From: Rhizobacter koreensis
Lineage (GTDB): Bacteria; Pseudomonadota; Gammaproteobacteria; Burkholderiales; Burkholderiaceae_C
NCBI RefSeq assembly: GCF_013366375.1
Contig: NZ_JABWMJ010000013.1
Coordinates: 1 to 64,000, forward strand
Length of the DNA stretch: 64,000 nucleotides
Direction: 5' to 3'
Position numbers and translations under genes: made by a program. Every line of letters begins with the position of its first letter. The stretch's first letter is position 1. This document shows positions 52,305-60,755 of this stretch, one piece after another. Below the pieces are notes generated by a model. It ran no database searches. It was not told where the DNA came from and saw nothing but the letters and a program-made list of their open reading frames with translations.

Positions 52305-52424
52305 ATGGGCATACCCGCGAGGATCGCAATCGGGGTGCTGGCCGCCATCGGCGCGCTGGCAGTCATGGGTGTCGCCGCAATGGCCCTGATGCACTTTTCC
52401 ATGATGGGTGGCTGGGGCTGCTGA
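52305..52424 (+). CDS. 39-residue membrane peptide with Met-rich end
   Basis: Starts 3 nt after the propeller stop codon. One helix (IAIGVLAAIGALAVMGVAAMAL) is followed by MHFSMMGGWGC. The tight spacing to both neighbours and the Met/His/Cys tail indicate a real small protein that could bind Cu(I) at the membrane face. No family known to me. Confidence 0.6.
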   Translation: MGIPARIAIGVLAAIGALAVMGVAAMALMHFSMMGGWGC

Positions 52425-52449
52425 AGCGTCGAAGCACGGACGAATCCCG

Positions 52450-54039
52450 ATGATCAACGACAAACGCCGCCTCCTGCTGAAAGGAGGATCGGTCGCGGCC
52501 GCCCTGGCGCTGCCGGCCACCCGCGTGGTGGCAGCCGGCCGTCCCGAAGTTGCTGGGGGCGCGGATGTCCACATCGAACTGCGGGCAGGCCACGGCGAAG
52601 CGGCTTTGCGACCGGGCAAGCCGACTTCGGTGTGGCGCTACACGGGCCGCCTGCTCGCGGGCGACCCGGCCTCGCTGCAGGTGCATGCGGGCAGCTCGCT
52701 CGGTCCAACGCTACGGCTGCGTCGCGGTCAGCGCGTCCGCATCGAGCTGCTCAACGAGCTGCCCGAAGCGACCACCATCCACTGGCACGGGCTCCACGTG
52801 CCCGACGACATGGACGGCCACCCTCGCCATGCGGTCGCGCCGGGGCAGCGCTACATCTACGACTTCACGGTCCTCAATCGCGCCGGCACTTACTGGTACC
52901 ACGCGCATCCGCACGGCCGGACCGGGCCGCAGGTGTACCGCGGCCTGGCGGGCCTGCTGCTGATTGACGATGACGAGGAGTCCGCGCTGGACCTGCCGCG
53001 GGGCGCGTACGACCTGTCCCTGGTGCTTCAGGACCGCAGCTTCGACAGCGACAACCAGCTGGTCTATCCCGTATCCGAGAGCGCGGAAAGCAGCATGCAT
53101 GGCCGCATGCAAGGCGGCGGGATGATGGGCCGCGGCGGCATGGCGGGAATGATGGCCCGGATGATGGGCGTCCTGGGCGACGAACTCCTGCTCAACGGCC
53201 GCATGCCGCAGCGTCTGGAGGTGCGGGCTCGACCTTACCGGCTGCGCCTGGTGAACGCTTCCAACACCCGGACCTACAAGCTGGCGTGGAGCAACGGCAC
53301 ACCGTTGGCGGTGATCGGCACCGATGGCGGACTCCTGGACAGCCCGCAGGCGCGCGAGTATCTGATGTTGGCACCGGCCGAGCGCGCCGAGGTCTGGGTC
53401 GACTTTGCACGGTGGGCTCCCGGTGCCGCGCCGGCGCTGGAAAGTCTGGAGTTCGACGGCGCCATGACGATGGGCAGCGGCAGGTTGCCCGACGGCTCCC
53501 GCTTCGAGGTGCTCAGGTTCGCCGTGGTCGGCAGTGAACGTGCTGCGCCGCGCCAGCCGCCTCAACGGCTGACGGAGTTGCCCGCGGCCCGGCCGGCCAT
53601 CGCCGTCAACGCCCGCCGCCCGAAGGTGTTCGACCTCACGATGGGCATGATGGTCTGGGGCGTCGACGGCCGGTCCTTCGAGATGCTGCAGGCCAGCCCC
53701 GAGGAAACCGTGAAGCTGGGCACCCATGAAATCTGGGAGTTCCGCAACGAGGGCCGCGGCGCCATGATGGGCATGGTCATGGCGCATTCCATGCACATCC
53801 ACGGGGTGCAGTTTCGGGTGATCGGCCGCCAGGTCATGGACCGGTTCGCGGCGGCCTACCGCACGGTGAGCGGCGGGCTGGTCGATGGCGGCTGGAAGGA
53901 CACGGTGCTGGTCATGCCCGGCGAGCGGGTGCAGGTGCTGGTGGGATTTTCCGACTATTCCGGCCTGTTCCTGTATCACTGCCACATGCTGGAGCACGAG
54001 GATTCGGGGCTCATGCGCAACTACCTCGTCAAAGCCTGA
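52450..54039 (+). CDS. CueO-like multicopper oxidase
   Basis: 529 residues from the ATG at 52450 (MINDKRRLLLKGG), with a Tat-like signal in which the twin arginine is Arg-Arg followed by LLLKGG. Copper ligands: TIHWHGLHVPDDMDG, YWYHAHPHGRTG, HSMHIHGVQFRV and YHCHMLEHEDSGLM. A Met-rich insertion (MHGRMQGGGMMGRGGMAGMM) lies near residue 220, as in CueO, where it recruits Cu(I). It oxidises Cu(I) to Cu(II) in the periplasm. Part of the propeller and small-peptide unit. Confidence 0.92.
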   Translation: MINDKRRLLLKGGSVAAALALPATRVVAAGRPEVAGGADVHIELRAGHGEAALRPGKPTSVWRYTGRLLAGDPASLQVHAGSSLGPTLRLRRGQRVRIELLNELPEATTIHWHGLHVPDDMDGHPRHAVAPGQRYIYDFTVLNRAGTYWYHAHPHGRTGPQVYRGLAGLLLIDDDEESALDLPRGAYDLSLVLQDRSFDSDNQLVYPVSESAESSMHGRMQGGGMMGRGGMAGMMARMMGVLGDELLLNGRMPQRLEVRARPYRLRLVNASNTRTYKLAWSNGTPLAVIGTDGGLLDSPQAREYLMLAPAERAEVWVDFARWAPGAAPALESLEFDGAMTMGSGRLPDGSRFEVLRFAVVGSERAAPRQPPQRLTELPAARPAIAVNARRPKVFDLTMGMMVWGVDGRSFEMLQASPEETVKLGTHEIWEFRNEGRGAMMGMVMAHSMHIHGVQFRVIGRQVMDRFAAAYRTVSGGLVDGGWKDTVLVMPGERVQVLVGFSDYSGLFLYHCHMLEHEDSGLMRNYLVKA

Positions 54040-54124
54040 CGTCTAGCGACGCGCGTGCTCTTGCCGCAAGCTTTTCGACTCCCTTTCTCTGCGAGACGCG
54101 AACACTTTCTCAAGCGACTCCCGT

Positions 54125-54721
54125 ATGAGCAACACCCCAGTTGATGCCAACAAGCGGATGTGGCTGATCGCCTCCACTTGCGCCGGAGCAGTAGGGGCTG
54201 GATTCGCAGCCGTTCCCTTCGTGAGCAGCTTCCAAACATCCGAGCGCGCCAAGGCCGCGGGCGCACCTGTGGAAGTGGACATCGGTGCGGTCAATCTAGG
54301 CGAGAAGATCACGGTCGAGTGGCGGGGCAAGCCGGTTTGGGTCATGAAGCGCACGCCCGAGCAGCTCGCCTCTTTGGCCTACACGCAAGAACAGGTGGCG
54401 GATCCGATGTCTCAGCGCACCGCGTACCCCACTCCCAAGTATGCGCAGAACCAGCACCGCTCGATAAAGCGCGGGGTATTCGTCGCGGTGGGCATCTGCA
54501 CGCACCTGGGCTGCTCGCCGACCGACAAACTGCAGCCCGGCCCGCAGCCCTCGCTTCCTGATGACTGGCAGGGCGGCTTTCTATGCCCCTGCCATGGCTC
54601 GACCTTTGACCTTGCGGGCCGCGTGTTCCGCAACAAGCCCGCACCGGACAACCTCGAAGTGCCGCCGCACATGTACCTGTCCGAATCGCGCGTGCTGATC
54701 GGTGTGGATCAGGCCACCTGA
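54125..54721 (+). CDS. petA: Rieske iron-sulfur protein of cytochrome bc1 type, stand-alone
   Basis: 198 residues: one N-terminal membrane helix with Tat-like character (RMWLIASTCAGAVGAG), then the bc1-type Rieske domain with the 2Fe-2S ligands CTHLGC and CPCHGS and the typical final ESRVLIGVD. In a complete bc1 complex this is co-transcribed with cytochrome b and c1 genes; neither is here. It begins 85 nt after the CueO-like oxidase, so it could be a translocated extra copy or serve electron transfer related to the copper oxidases. Confidence 0.9.
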   Translation: MSNTPVDANKRMWLIASTCAGAVGAGFAAVPFVSSFQTSERAKAAGAPVEVDIGAVNLGEKITVEWRGKPVWVMKRTPEQLASLAYTQEQVADPMSQRTAYPTPKYAQNQHRSIKRGVFVAVGICTHLGCSPTDKLQPGPQPSLPDDWQGGFLCPCHGSTFDLAGRVFRNKPAPDNLEVPPHMYLSESRVLIGVDQAT

Positions 54722-55178
54722 ACCTCGGAAACTGGTGGCAAGCGGCAGCAGCGCTCCTGCCGGCTGAGCAATCGAGCCGACAATCTGCTGAGGACCAGAT
54801 GCGCGAATCTCATCAAGGCTGCGGGCACACGAAGGCTGTCCTCCAAAGCAAGCCGGATTCATGCGTGCCGTCCGCTTCCCATCATCAAGTGGAGCTTGCA
54901 AAGGCGTCGGATCCATACATGCACAAAAAGTACGACTACCCCGCATGCAAATCAGACGTCGTTCCGTTGGGAGCACGATCGCCGGCTCAGAAACGCCAGA
55001 CAGCCGACGGGATCGACGGCAGCACTCGCTGCAGGTACTCAACCAGTGACGTCAACATTCAGGGACCGACGGCGGCAAAGACGCAGCCAGCGCGGATCAT
55101 CTCGGCACGAACGACAAAGTGGCTTTGATCTGCGTCGCGGCTTGAAGAACGTTGACGACCAATCCCGCAGCCAGGAAT
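54722..55178. other. intergenic between petA and the sensor kinase, no gene recognised
   Basis: About 460 nt. One plus-strand frame (54799-55128) is open but Lys/Ser/Gln-rich and matches no family. Convergent gene ends on both sides. Confidence 0.5.
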
Positions 55179-56582
55179 CTACGGCAGGGGGAAGGCCAGC
55201 GTGACCACCGTGAGGCCGTCCGGACTGCTGCTTACCTGGGCGCTACCCCCGTGCGCCTGCATGATCGACCTCACGATGGCAAGCCCGAGGCCAGATCCGC
55301 CGTCCGCTCGTGCCCGTGCAACATCGAGTCTCACAAACCTCTCGAACATGGCGTCGAGCCGGTCCGGAGCGATCGGGCGGCCTCGATTGCTCACCGCCAA
55401 GCTGGCAACGGCCTCGGTGCGCTCGACGGTGACCTGAACCGTGCTCGCTGGGTCCGCATGGCGGATCGCGTTTGTCAGAAGGTTGGTGATCGCTCGTTGC
55501 ATAAGCAGGCGGTCTGCCTGGATCAAAGCGTTGCCGCTCACCTCGACCTGGATCCTCCGCTCCTCGGCCAAGAGGGACAAGAACTCGGTGACTCGGCGTG
55601 CCTCTTCGCCCAGACCGACCGGCGTTCTATCCAAGACCGCGGCTCCTTGCTCGGCCTGCGCCAGAAACAGCATGTCATGGATCAGACGCGTCAGGCGATC
55701 CAGCTCGTCGATGTTGCCAGCAAGCACGTCACGAAGCTCGACCGAAGAGCGCTCACGTGAAAGCGCAACCTGGGTGCGGCCGAGCAGCGTGGCGACAGGG
55801 GTACGCATCTCGTGCGCCAGGTCACCCGAGAACTGCGAGAGCCTGGTCACGCCCTCGTCAATCCGCTCGAGCATGGCGTTGAATGCATCGGCCAACCCCT
55901 TGAGCTCCGCCGGCACGCCGGTCCTGGGCAAGCGTTTTCCGAGCGTCTTAGGGGTGATCGACGAAGCCCGCTGGGCAAAGCTTCGCAGTGGCACCAGGCC
56001 GGCCCGTGCGATCAACCAGGCGCCGATGGCGACGAGCAACAGCAGCAGCGGCAGCCCGATCATCCCGGCGCGCGCGTAGCCGGCCAGGACGCGACGGTCG
56101 TCCCGGATATCGAGTGAGAGCACGAAGCGCACCAACTGGCCCTCGCCGGTGCTGCTTCGCCCCGACAGGGATACGTAATAGTCCTTGTCCGACGCTTGCC
56201 AGCGAATGAGCGCTCCCAGCGGGCCCTCTGGCAGGCGAACGGATTCCACTGCGATCGAGGAAAAGCTGGCGAGCAGTCGTCCGTCGCCCTGATCGACGAG
56301 TGCAAGGTGAAGGTCGTCATGCGCGATCAGGAGATCGGCGAAGTGGTAAGCGTTGGCAGGGATGTCGCTGGCCAGCCCTATCTCGAGCAGCAGGTGCTGC
56401 ACGAGGTCGCGCTTGCCTTCCAACTCGACGAGTTCCCTCTGCTCGAGCTCGCGGGACAAAACCCAGTAGCCTCCGGCAGCAACCAGCCCCACGGTGAAGA
56501 GTCCGAATAGCGCGCTGGCAGCGGCGACGCGAAGCGCGAGAGAGACCTCGGTCAACCATGCGCGCGGTCTACGGACCCTCAT
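55179..56582 (-). CDS. copS: heavy-metal sensor histidine kinase (CopS/CusS type)
   Basis: 467 residues: a first helix (VAAASALFGLFTVGLVAAGG), a periplasmic sensor domain of about 150 residues, a second helix (GLPLLLLLVAIGAWLIARA), a HAMP segment, the phospho-acceptor His in SGDLAHEMRTPVATLLG and the ATP-binding motifs NLLTNAIRHAD and DGGSGLGLAIVRSI. The architecture matches CusS/CopS, which sense periplasmic Cu(I)/Cu(II) and phosphorylate the paired regulator. It overlaps the regulator gene by 4 nt. Confidence 0.9.
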   Translation of the reverse strand: MRVRRPRAWLTEVSLALRVAAASALFGLFTVGLVAAGGYWVLSRELEQRELVELEGKRDLVQHLLLEIGLASDIPANAYHFADLLIAHDDLHLALVDQGDGRLLASFSSIAVESVRLPEGPLGALIRWQASDKDYYVSLSGRSSTGEGQLVRFVLSLDIRDDRRVLAGYARAGMIGLPLLLLLVAIGAWLIARAGLVPLRSFAQRASSITPKTLGKRLPRTGVPAELKGLADAFNAMLERIDEGVTRLSQFSGDLAHEMRTPVATLLGRTQVALSRERSSVELRDVLAGNIDELDRLTRLIHDMLFLAQAEQGAAVLDRTPVGLGEEARRVTEFLSLLAEERRIQVEVSGNALIQADRLLMQRAITNLLTNAIRHADPASTVQVTVERTEAVASLAVSNRGRPIAPDRLDAMFERFVRLDVARARADGGSGLGLAIVRSIMQAHGGSAQVSSSPDGLTVVTLAFPLP

Positions 56583-57259
56583 GTGCTCGGCCGCGCCTCT
56601 AGCACGTAGCCGACTCCCCGCACCGTGTGAATCAGCTTGACGGCGAACGGGTCATCGACCTTGGCGCGCAAGCGCCGGATCGCCACGTCGACGACGTTGG
56701 TGCCCGAGTCGAAGTGGATATCCCATACGAGCGAGGCGATCTCGGTACGCGAGAGCACGTCACCGGAGCGTTCGGCGAGCAGTGCCAGCAGGGCGAACTC
56801 CTTCGCGCTCAGGTCGAGCCGGGTGTCTCCTCGCATCGCGCTATGCCGAACAGGATCCACCTCGAGGTCGGCGACGCGCAGCACCGGGTCGTGCGCGGCA
56901 GGTCTGCCTCGCCTGAGGAGGGCCCGGACGCGGCCGAGCAATTCCGGGAACTGGAAGGGCTTGGTCAGGTAGTCATCGGCGCCGAGGTCGAACCCCCGCA
57001 CTTTGTCGCTCATCTGGTCGCGCGACGTGAGCATCAAGACCGGGACTTGGCTCGCGCTGCGCAACGCCGAGAGAACGGCAAACCCATCCACGCCCGGCAG
57101 CATGACATCCAGCACCACGAGGTCATGGTCGCCGGTCACGGCAGCATGGAGTCCGTCGGTGCCCGTGAGCGCCGTCTCGACGGCATAGCCACTCTCGGAC
57201 AGGCCCTGGCGCAGGTACTCGAGCGCTTGCGGTTCATCTTCGACGACCAGGATTTTCAC
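56579..57259 (-). CDS. copR: OmpR/PhoB-family response regulator (CopR/CusR type)
   Basis: 226 residues: receiver domain with the phospho-acceptor Asp51 in LVVLDVMLPGVDG, the conserved Lys in DYLTKPF, and a winged-helix DNA-binding domain (KEFALLALLAERSGDVLSR, TNVVDVAIRRLRAKVD, TVRGVGYVLE). It forms a pair with copS directly downstream. Divergent from a promoter at 57309 that shares a motif with the promoter of the CusF gene, so a local CopR regulon is likely. Confidence 0.92.
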   Translation of the reverse strand: MKILVVEDEPQALEYLRQGLSESGYAVETALTGTDGLHAAVTGDHDLVVLDVMLPGVDGFAVLSALRSASQVPVLMLTSRDQMSDKVRGFDLGADDYLTKPFQFPELLGRVRALLRRGRPAAHDPVLRVADLEVDPVRHSAMRGDTRLDLSAKEFALLALLAERSGDVLSRTEIASLVWDIHFDSGTNVVDVAIRRLRAKVDDPFAVKLIHTVRGVGYVLEARPST

Positions 57260-57308
57260 AGAACCATTTTGCCGTCGCGAGCGTCAGAGCTTCGGCTCGA
57301 TCGATGAC

Positions 57309-57362
57309 AACATTTGTAATCCTCGGGCAACCGTAGGGACCTGCGCCGCATCTACAGTGGCC
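57309..57362 (+). promoter_or_regulatory. candidate CopR box and promoter ahead of 57423 gene
   Basis: Contains TTTGTAATC then GGGCAACCGT and TCTACAGTGG. The same three blocks with the same spacing recur at 57778-57831. The GTAATC block resembles half of the Pseudomonas cop box (TTACAGAAATGTAATC). Confidence 0.55.
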
Positions 57363-57422
57363 GCAAGTTGAAGCCACACGCAACAACTGATCACCCCCGC
57401 AGCCCAAGTCAAAGGAATCACT

Positions 57423-57695
57423 ATGTACAAGCACGTATTGGCCCTCGCTTCGGTGCTCGCCTTCGGAGCTGCGGGCCCGGTCCTCGCTGCTGATGCGCAG
57501 ACAGCCGAAAAGAATTCCCCACCACCGCGTTCGACGGATGACACCCAGCCGTCACCGGCGGCGCGTTGCCCCGCACAACAGCTGGTTCTGCCGCTCGATC
57601 ACGGCCCGCGCGCGCAGAGCACGCCCTATCTGAACCGCCTACGGGCGGAACGCCACGCCGCTCAAGTAAAGGCCTGTGTGGCGGTTGGTAAATAG
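57423..57695 (+). CDS. small exported protein, function unknown
   Basis: 90 residues: signal peptide MYKHVLALASVLAFGAAGPV to LAA, then a hydrophilic region with one cysteine (RCPAQQL) and another near the end (KACVAVGK). No family recognised. It begins about 60 nt after a promoter that shares blocks with the CusF promoter, so it is probably copper-regulated. A hairpin follows at 57723-57758. Confidence 0.6.
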   Translation: MYKHVLALASVLAFGAAGPVLAADAQTAEKNSPPPRSTDDTQPSPAARCPAQQLVLPLDHGPRAQSTPYLNRLRAERHAAQVKACVAVGK

Positions 57696-57722
57696 ATCAG
57701 CTTCGTCGACAACTGACTCTGC

Positions 57723-57758
57723 CTCAGCGCTAGGCACCGCAAGCGGCAGCGCTGAGGG
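57723..57758 (+). terminator. hairpin terminator
   Basis: CCTCAGCGCT and AGCGCTGAGG form a 10-bp stem with a 16-base loop, 28 nt after the stop of the 57423 gene and ahead of the next promoter. No T run. Confidence 0.5.
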
Positions 57759-57777
57759 CTGGGTGGATGACGACATC

Positions 57778-57831
57778 CGTAATCGAAGGGCAACCGTCCG
57801 GACGTTCGCCATCTTCTACAGTGGCCCGAGT
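57778..57831 (+). promoter_or_regulatory. candidate CopR box and promoter for the CusF/cupredoxin genes
   Basis: ATCCGTAATC, then GGGCAACCGT and TCTACAGTGG, arranged as at 57309-57362. It lies about 60 nt before the CusF-like gene. Confidence 0.55.
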
Positions 57832-57890
57832 GGGTTGCCTACGGGCGACCAATGCGAACCAACACGCTGCTCATCACCCAGGAGCTCAAC

Positions 57891-58274
57891 ATGACACTGC
57901 TCAAGCACTCCATCGCTCTCATCACTTTCGCCGTCGCCGGCGCGGCTTCGGCGGCCGACCCCGCCACCCAACCCCGCATGGACATGTCGATGCCCGGCAT
58001 GGCCATGCCGGGCATGAAGATGGACGCCGCCAAGCCGACTGAAGCGGATTCCGCGACGCTGACCCGTGGCATCGTCAAGAAGGTCGACACCGACCAGGGC
58101 AAGATCACCATACAGCACGAGGCGCTCGAGAACCTGGGCATGCCGGCCATGACGATGGTCTTTCGCGCGGCTGACGCCACGGTTCTGCAGGGTGCGAAGG
58201 CCGGCGAGGCTGTTGCGTTTCGGGCTGAGAAGGTCAACGGCGCCCTGGTCGTGACGCGCCTGGTGGCTCAGTAA
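57891..58274 (+). CDS. CusF-like periplasmic copper chaperone (3 of 3)
   Basis: 127 residues from the ATG at 57891; signal peptide to ASAAD, a Met-rich linker (MDMSMPGMAMPGMKMD), then the CusF barrel with ITIQHEALENLGMPAMTMVF and VAFRAEKVNGALVVTRLV. Copper ligands His, Met and Met are kept; the tryptophan is absent (NLGMPA). First gene after the CopR-box-like promoter, followed by a cupredoxin gene 75 nt downstream, as in the 37 kb block. Confidence 0.88.
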   Translation: MTLLKHSIALITFAVAGAASAADPATQPRMDMSMPGMAMPGMKMDAAKPTEADSATLTRGIVKKVDTDQGKITIQHEALENLGMPAMTMVFRAADATVLQGAKAGEAVAFRAEKVNGALVVTRLVAQ

Positions 58275-58348
58275 TAATGCAAGCGCGCTGCGGCAGCTGA
58301 CGAAGGTTGCTGCGGCAAGCCCTGTTTTCTCTTATGAAAGGCTTTTTT

Positions 58349-58861
58349 ATGAAAAGGTCATTCGTCACACTCGCAGCCCTGTTCGCCTTGGCCGGCAGCG
58401 GCTCCGTGGCTTTTGCGACCGGTTCGCACGAGGGGGGCGACGCTGCGGTAGGCGCACCGGGGCAAGCTGCCATGGTGACCCGGACGATCACCGTCGACAT
58501 GACCGACAACATGAGGTTCAACCCAGCGAGCGTCCGGGCCAGTCAAGGCGAGACCATCCGCTTCGTCGTCAAGAACTCCGGCCAGGTCAAGCACGAGTTC
58601 GTCATCGGCTCCGAAAAGGAGCTCAAAGAGCACTACGCCATGATGATGAAGATGCCCGAGATGGAGCATGCGGACGCCAATCAGGTCACCGTCGCGCCGG
58701 GCAAGACCGGAGAGGTGATCTGGCAGTTCACGAAGGCCGGCACGGTCAATTTCGGTTGTCTGCAGCCGGGACACTATGACGCCGGCATGAAAGGCGCAGT
58801 CGTTGTGGCAGCCGCCAAGGGCGCGGCCACGAGCGACGGGCACTCGGACCACAAGCACTGA
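58349..58861 (+). CDS. periplasmic cupredoxin (2 of 2)
   Basis: 170 residues from the ATG at 58349. Signal peptide to AFATG, then a cupredoxin domain nearly superposable on the one at 37279: KHEFVIGSEKELKEHYAMM, Cys/His/Met ligands in VNFGCLQPGHYDAGM. The N-terminal His-rich run is shortened to one His (SHEGG), and the C-terminus ends DGHSDHKH. It probably carries or buffers copper in the periplasm. Confidence 0.88.
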   Translation: MKRSFVTLAALFALAGSGSVAFATGSHEGGDAAVGAPGQAAMVTRTITVDMTDNMRFNPASVRASQGETIRFVVKNSGQVKHEFVIGSEKELKEHYAMMMKMPEMEHADANQVTVAPGKTGEVIWQFTKAGTVNFGCLQPGHYDAGMKGAVVVAAAKGAATSDGHSDHKH

Positions 58862-58974
58862 TTCCAGTCCGGTCACCCATTGACAACTGTCGGGCAGCGG
58901 GGGGTCTCATCCTGGAAGCGAACAATCCTGGCCGTCTTTGCAAGAGCCCGCCCGATCGCCTCTGGGACACGATC

Positions 58975-59874
58975 GTGGTGGGCGGTGGGCCCGCGGGCCT
59001 CAGCGCTGCGCTCGTCCTCGGACGGTGCCGCAGAACCGTCCTGCTCTTCGACCACGGCAAGCCGCGCAACGCCGTGTCACGTGCCTTGCACGGCTTTCTG
59101 GGCAGTGACGGAATCGACCCGGCGCGGCTGCGGGAAGTGGCGCTCGCCCAGCTTGCGCCGTATCCGTTGGTCGTGGTCCGCAAAGCGCGCGTCGTCGGTG
59201 CTCGGCGAACCGAGTCCGGATTCGCCGTGGAGACGGGAGACGGGCAGCGATTTCGGTCCCGCAAGCTGCTGCTGGCCGCCGGCGTCGTCGATGATCTGCC
59301 CGACATTCCCGGGTTTCGCCAGCTCTACGGCGCAGGCGTCTTCCATTGTCCGTATTGCGATGGCTGGGAGATACAGGACCAGCCGCTCGCGGTTTACGGT
59401 CGTCACGACGACAAAGGTGGCGGACTCTCGCTGGAGATGATGCAGTGGAGCCGTGACGTCGTACTTTGCAGCGACGGTCCCGCCGAACTGAGTGCGGACT
59501 GTCGGGCCCGCCTGGATCGACATGGCATCACGGTGCGCGAGGAAAAGATCCTCCGCCTCGACGTGACGAGCGACGTGCCGCATCGAGCCGCCTTCGCGGT
59601 CGTGTTCGAGTCCGGCCCAGCCCTGCCTCGCGGGGCGCTGTTCTTCAACACCGGGCGTCACCAGTCGACGGATCTGGCCAAGAGCCTCGGCTGCGACACG
59701 TACGACCCGAAGGGCTGCGCCGTGGACCGGCGCACGCAGATGACCCATGTGCCCGGCCTCTACGTTGCCGGCGACGCCTCACGTGACGTCCTGCAAGTCG
59801 TCGTCGCCGCTGCAGAAGGTGCTGAGGCCGCCATGGCCATCAACACGGCGCTGCTTCATGAAGATCTGACTTGA
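58975..59874 (+). CDS. thioredoxin-reductase-like NAD(P)/FAD oxidoreductase
   Basis: About 300 residues. FAD-binding DTIVVGGGPAGLSAALVLG at the start, redox centre HCPYCDGWE, and the final FAD segment THVPGLYVAGDASRDVLQ. The usual CxxC of TrxB is present as CPYC. The canonical GxGxxA NADPH loop is weak (VYGRHDDKGGG), so it may be a TrxR-like or ferredoxin-type reductase. The start is unclear: no ATG precedes the first beta strand; GTG at 58975 would cut it, whereas the frame stays open upstream. It could reduce a copper-linked thiol or the DsbA set (inference). Confidence 0.75.
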   Translation: MVGGGPAGLSAALVLGRCRRTVLLFDHGKPRNAVSRALHGFLGSDGIDPARLREVALAQLAPYPLVVVRKARVVGARRTESGFAVETGDGQRFRSRKLLLAAGVVDDLPDIPGFRQLYGAGVFHCPYCDGWEIQDQPLAVYGRHDDKGGGLSLEMMQWSRDVVLCSDGPAELSADCRARLDRHGITVREEKILRLDVTSDVPHRAAFAVVFESGPALPRGALFFNTGRHQSTDLAKSLGCDTYDPKGCAVDRRTQMTHVPGLYVAGDASRDVLQVVVAAAEGAEAAMAINTALLHEDLT

Positions 59875-59889
59875 TAGCAGCCTGAGCGT

Positions 59890-59960
59890 CTGGCGGACAT
59901 TTCAAGACTTGTAACCTCGCTGTCACCCCGGCGTCCATGCCTGCTCTTTAGAGTACTTGA
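59890..59960 (+). promoter_or_regulatory. weak candidate CopR-type promoter before 60002 gene
   Basis: ACTTGTAACCTCGCTGTCACC followed 20-25 nt later by CTCTTTAGAGT. The TTGTAA-C block resembles the sites at 57309 and 57778 but the match is partial. Confidence 0.3.
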
Positions 59961-60001
59961 ACCGCACTGAGACATGTGCCTTCAACGACTCGGAGATCTT
60001 T

Positions 60002-60424
60002 GTGAACACGAAACTTTCCTTCGGCATTGCCGCCGCCGCCCTTGCTCTGATGGCCCAGGGTGCCCTGGCCCAATCCTCCGACGCTTCCGGCGTTGGCGCC
60101 CAAGCGACGACCCAGCGCGGCCAAGCGACGCGCTCCTTGGCTCCCGCCGGCGAGGGCCCCGGTTTGGTCGGATCGCAAAACACCGGCCGGTCCACCAAGA
60201 CGCGGGCTCAAAGGAAAAGCGAGACCCTCATGGAGCGAAACATGGGCGGCCTGACGCCTGCCGGCCAAGGCGGCGTCAAGCCTGACCACATGAATCCTGT
60301 GGTGCCTCAGGCGAAAAGCCGGGCTGCCGTGAAGGCGGAAACGCAGGCCGCTGCCCGGAGCGGGACTCTGCAGCCGGCCGGTGAAGCTGCCCAGCCGTCG
60401 AGCCTGCCGGCCAAGAGAGGATAG
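60002..60424 (+). CDS. small secreted protein with two degenerate DUF4148-like repeats (2 of 2)
   Basis: 140 residues from a GTG at 60002. Signal peptide to ALAQ, then KTRAQRKSETLMERNMGGL with TPAGQG and AKSRAAVKAETQAAARSGTL with QPAGEA. Same two-unit plan as the protein at 49740. No cysteine; basic. It lies between the TrxR-like gene and the CopA/CopB pair. Confidence 0.6.
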   Translation: MNTKLSFGIAAAALALMAQGALAQSSDASGVGAQATTQRGQATRSLAPAGEGPGLVGSQNTGRSTKTRAQRKSETLMERNMGGLTPAGQGGVKPDHMNPVVPQAKSRAAVKAETQAAARSGTLQPAGEAAQPSSLPAKRG

Positions 60425-60755
60425 GTCCGCTCGCCGGCAAAGCACGTCTTGGATGCGATCGCGCTGCAGCGTGGCGCGTTCGGTCGATCAGCGCGACCTC
60501 ATCTGCGTCGCCGGCTCTGCACCCTCGCGCCCTCCCACCTGAGCTGAAGCAGCTTGGCGCAGCAGATGACGGCGTTCGCTTCGGGCCGCCCAGACCCTGG
60601 TAAGCCGCGGCGCTCCATTCGCTTGCCGGCATGCACCCTACACCGGAGAACCGGACGGCGTGGCGGAACCGGTCGAGACGCTGAGATGCAGAGGCGATTC
60701 GGCTCCTCGCGCTCGGTGGGTATCTGCAGTACAGGAACGGATCAGGTAAAGAGGA
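60425..60755. other. intergenic, nothing recognised
   Basis: About 330 nt without a convincing frame or motif. Confidence 0.5.
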
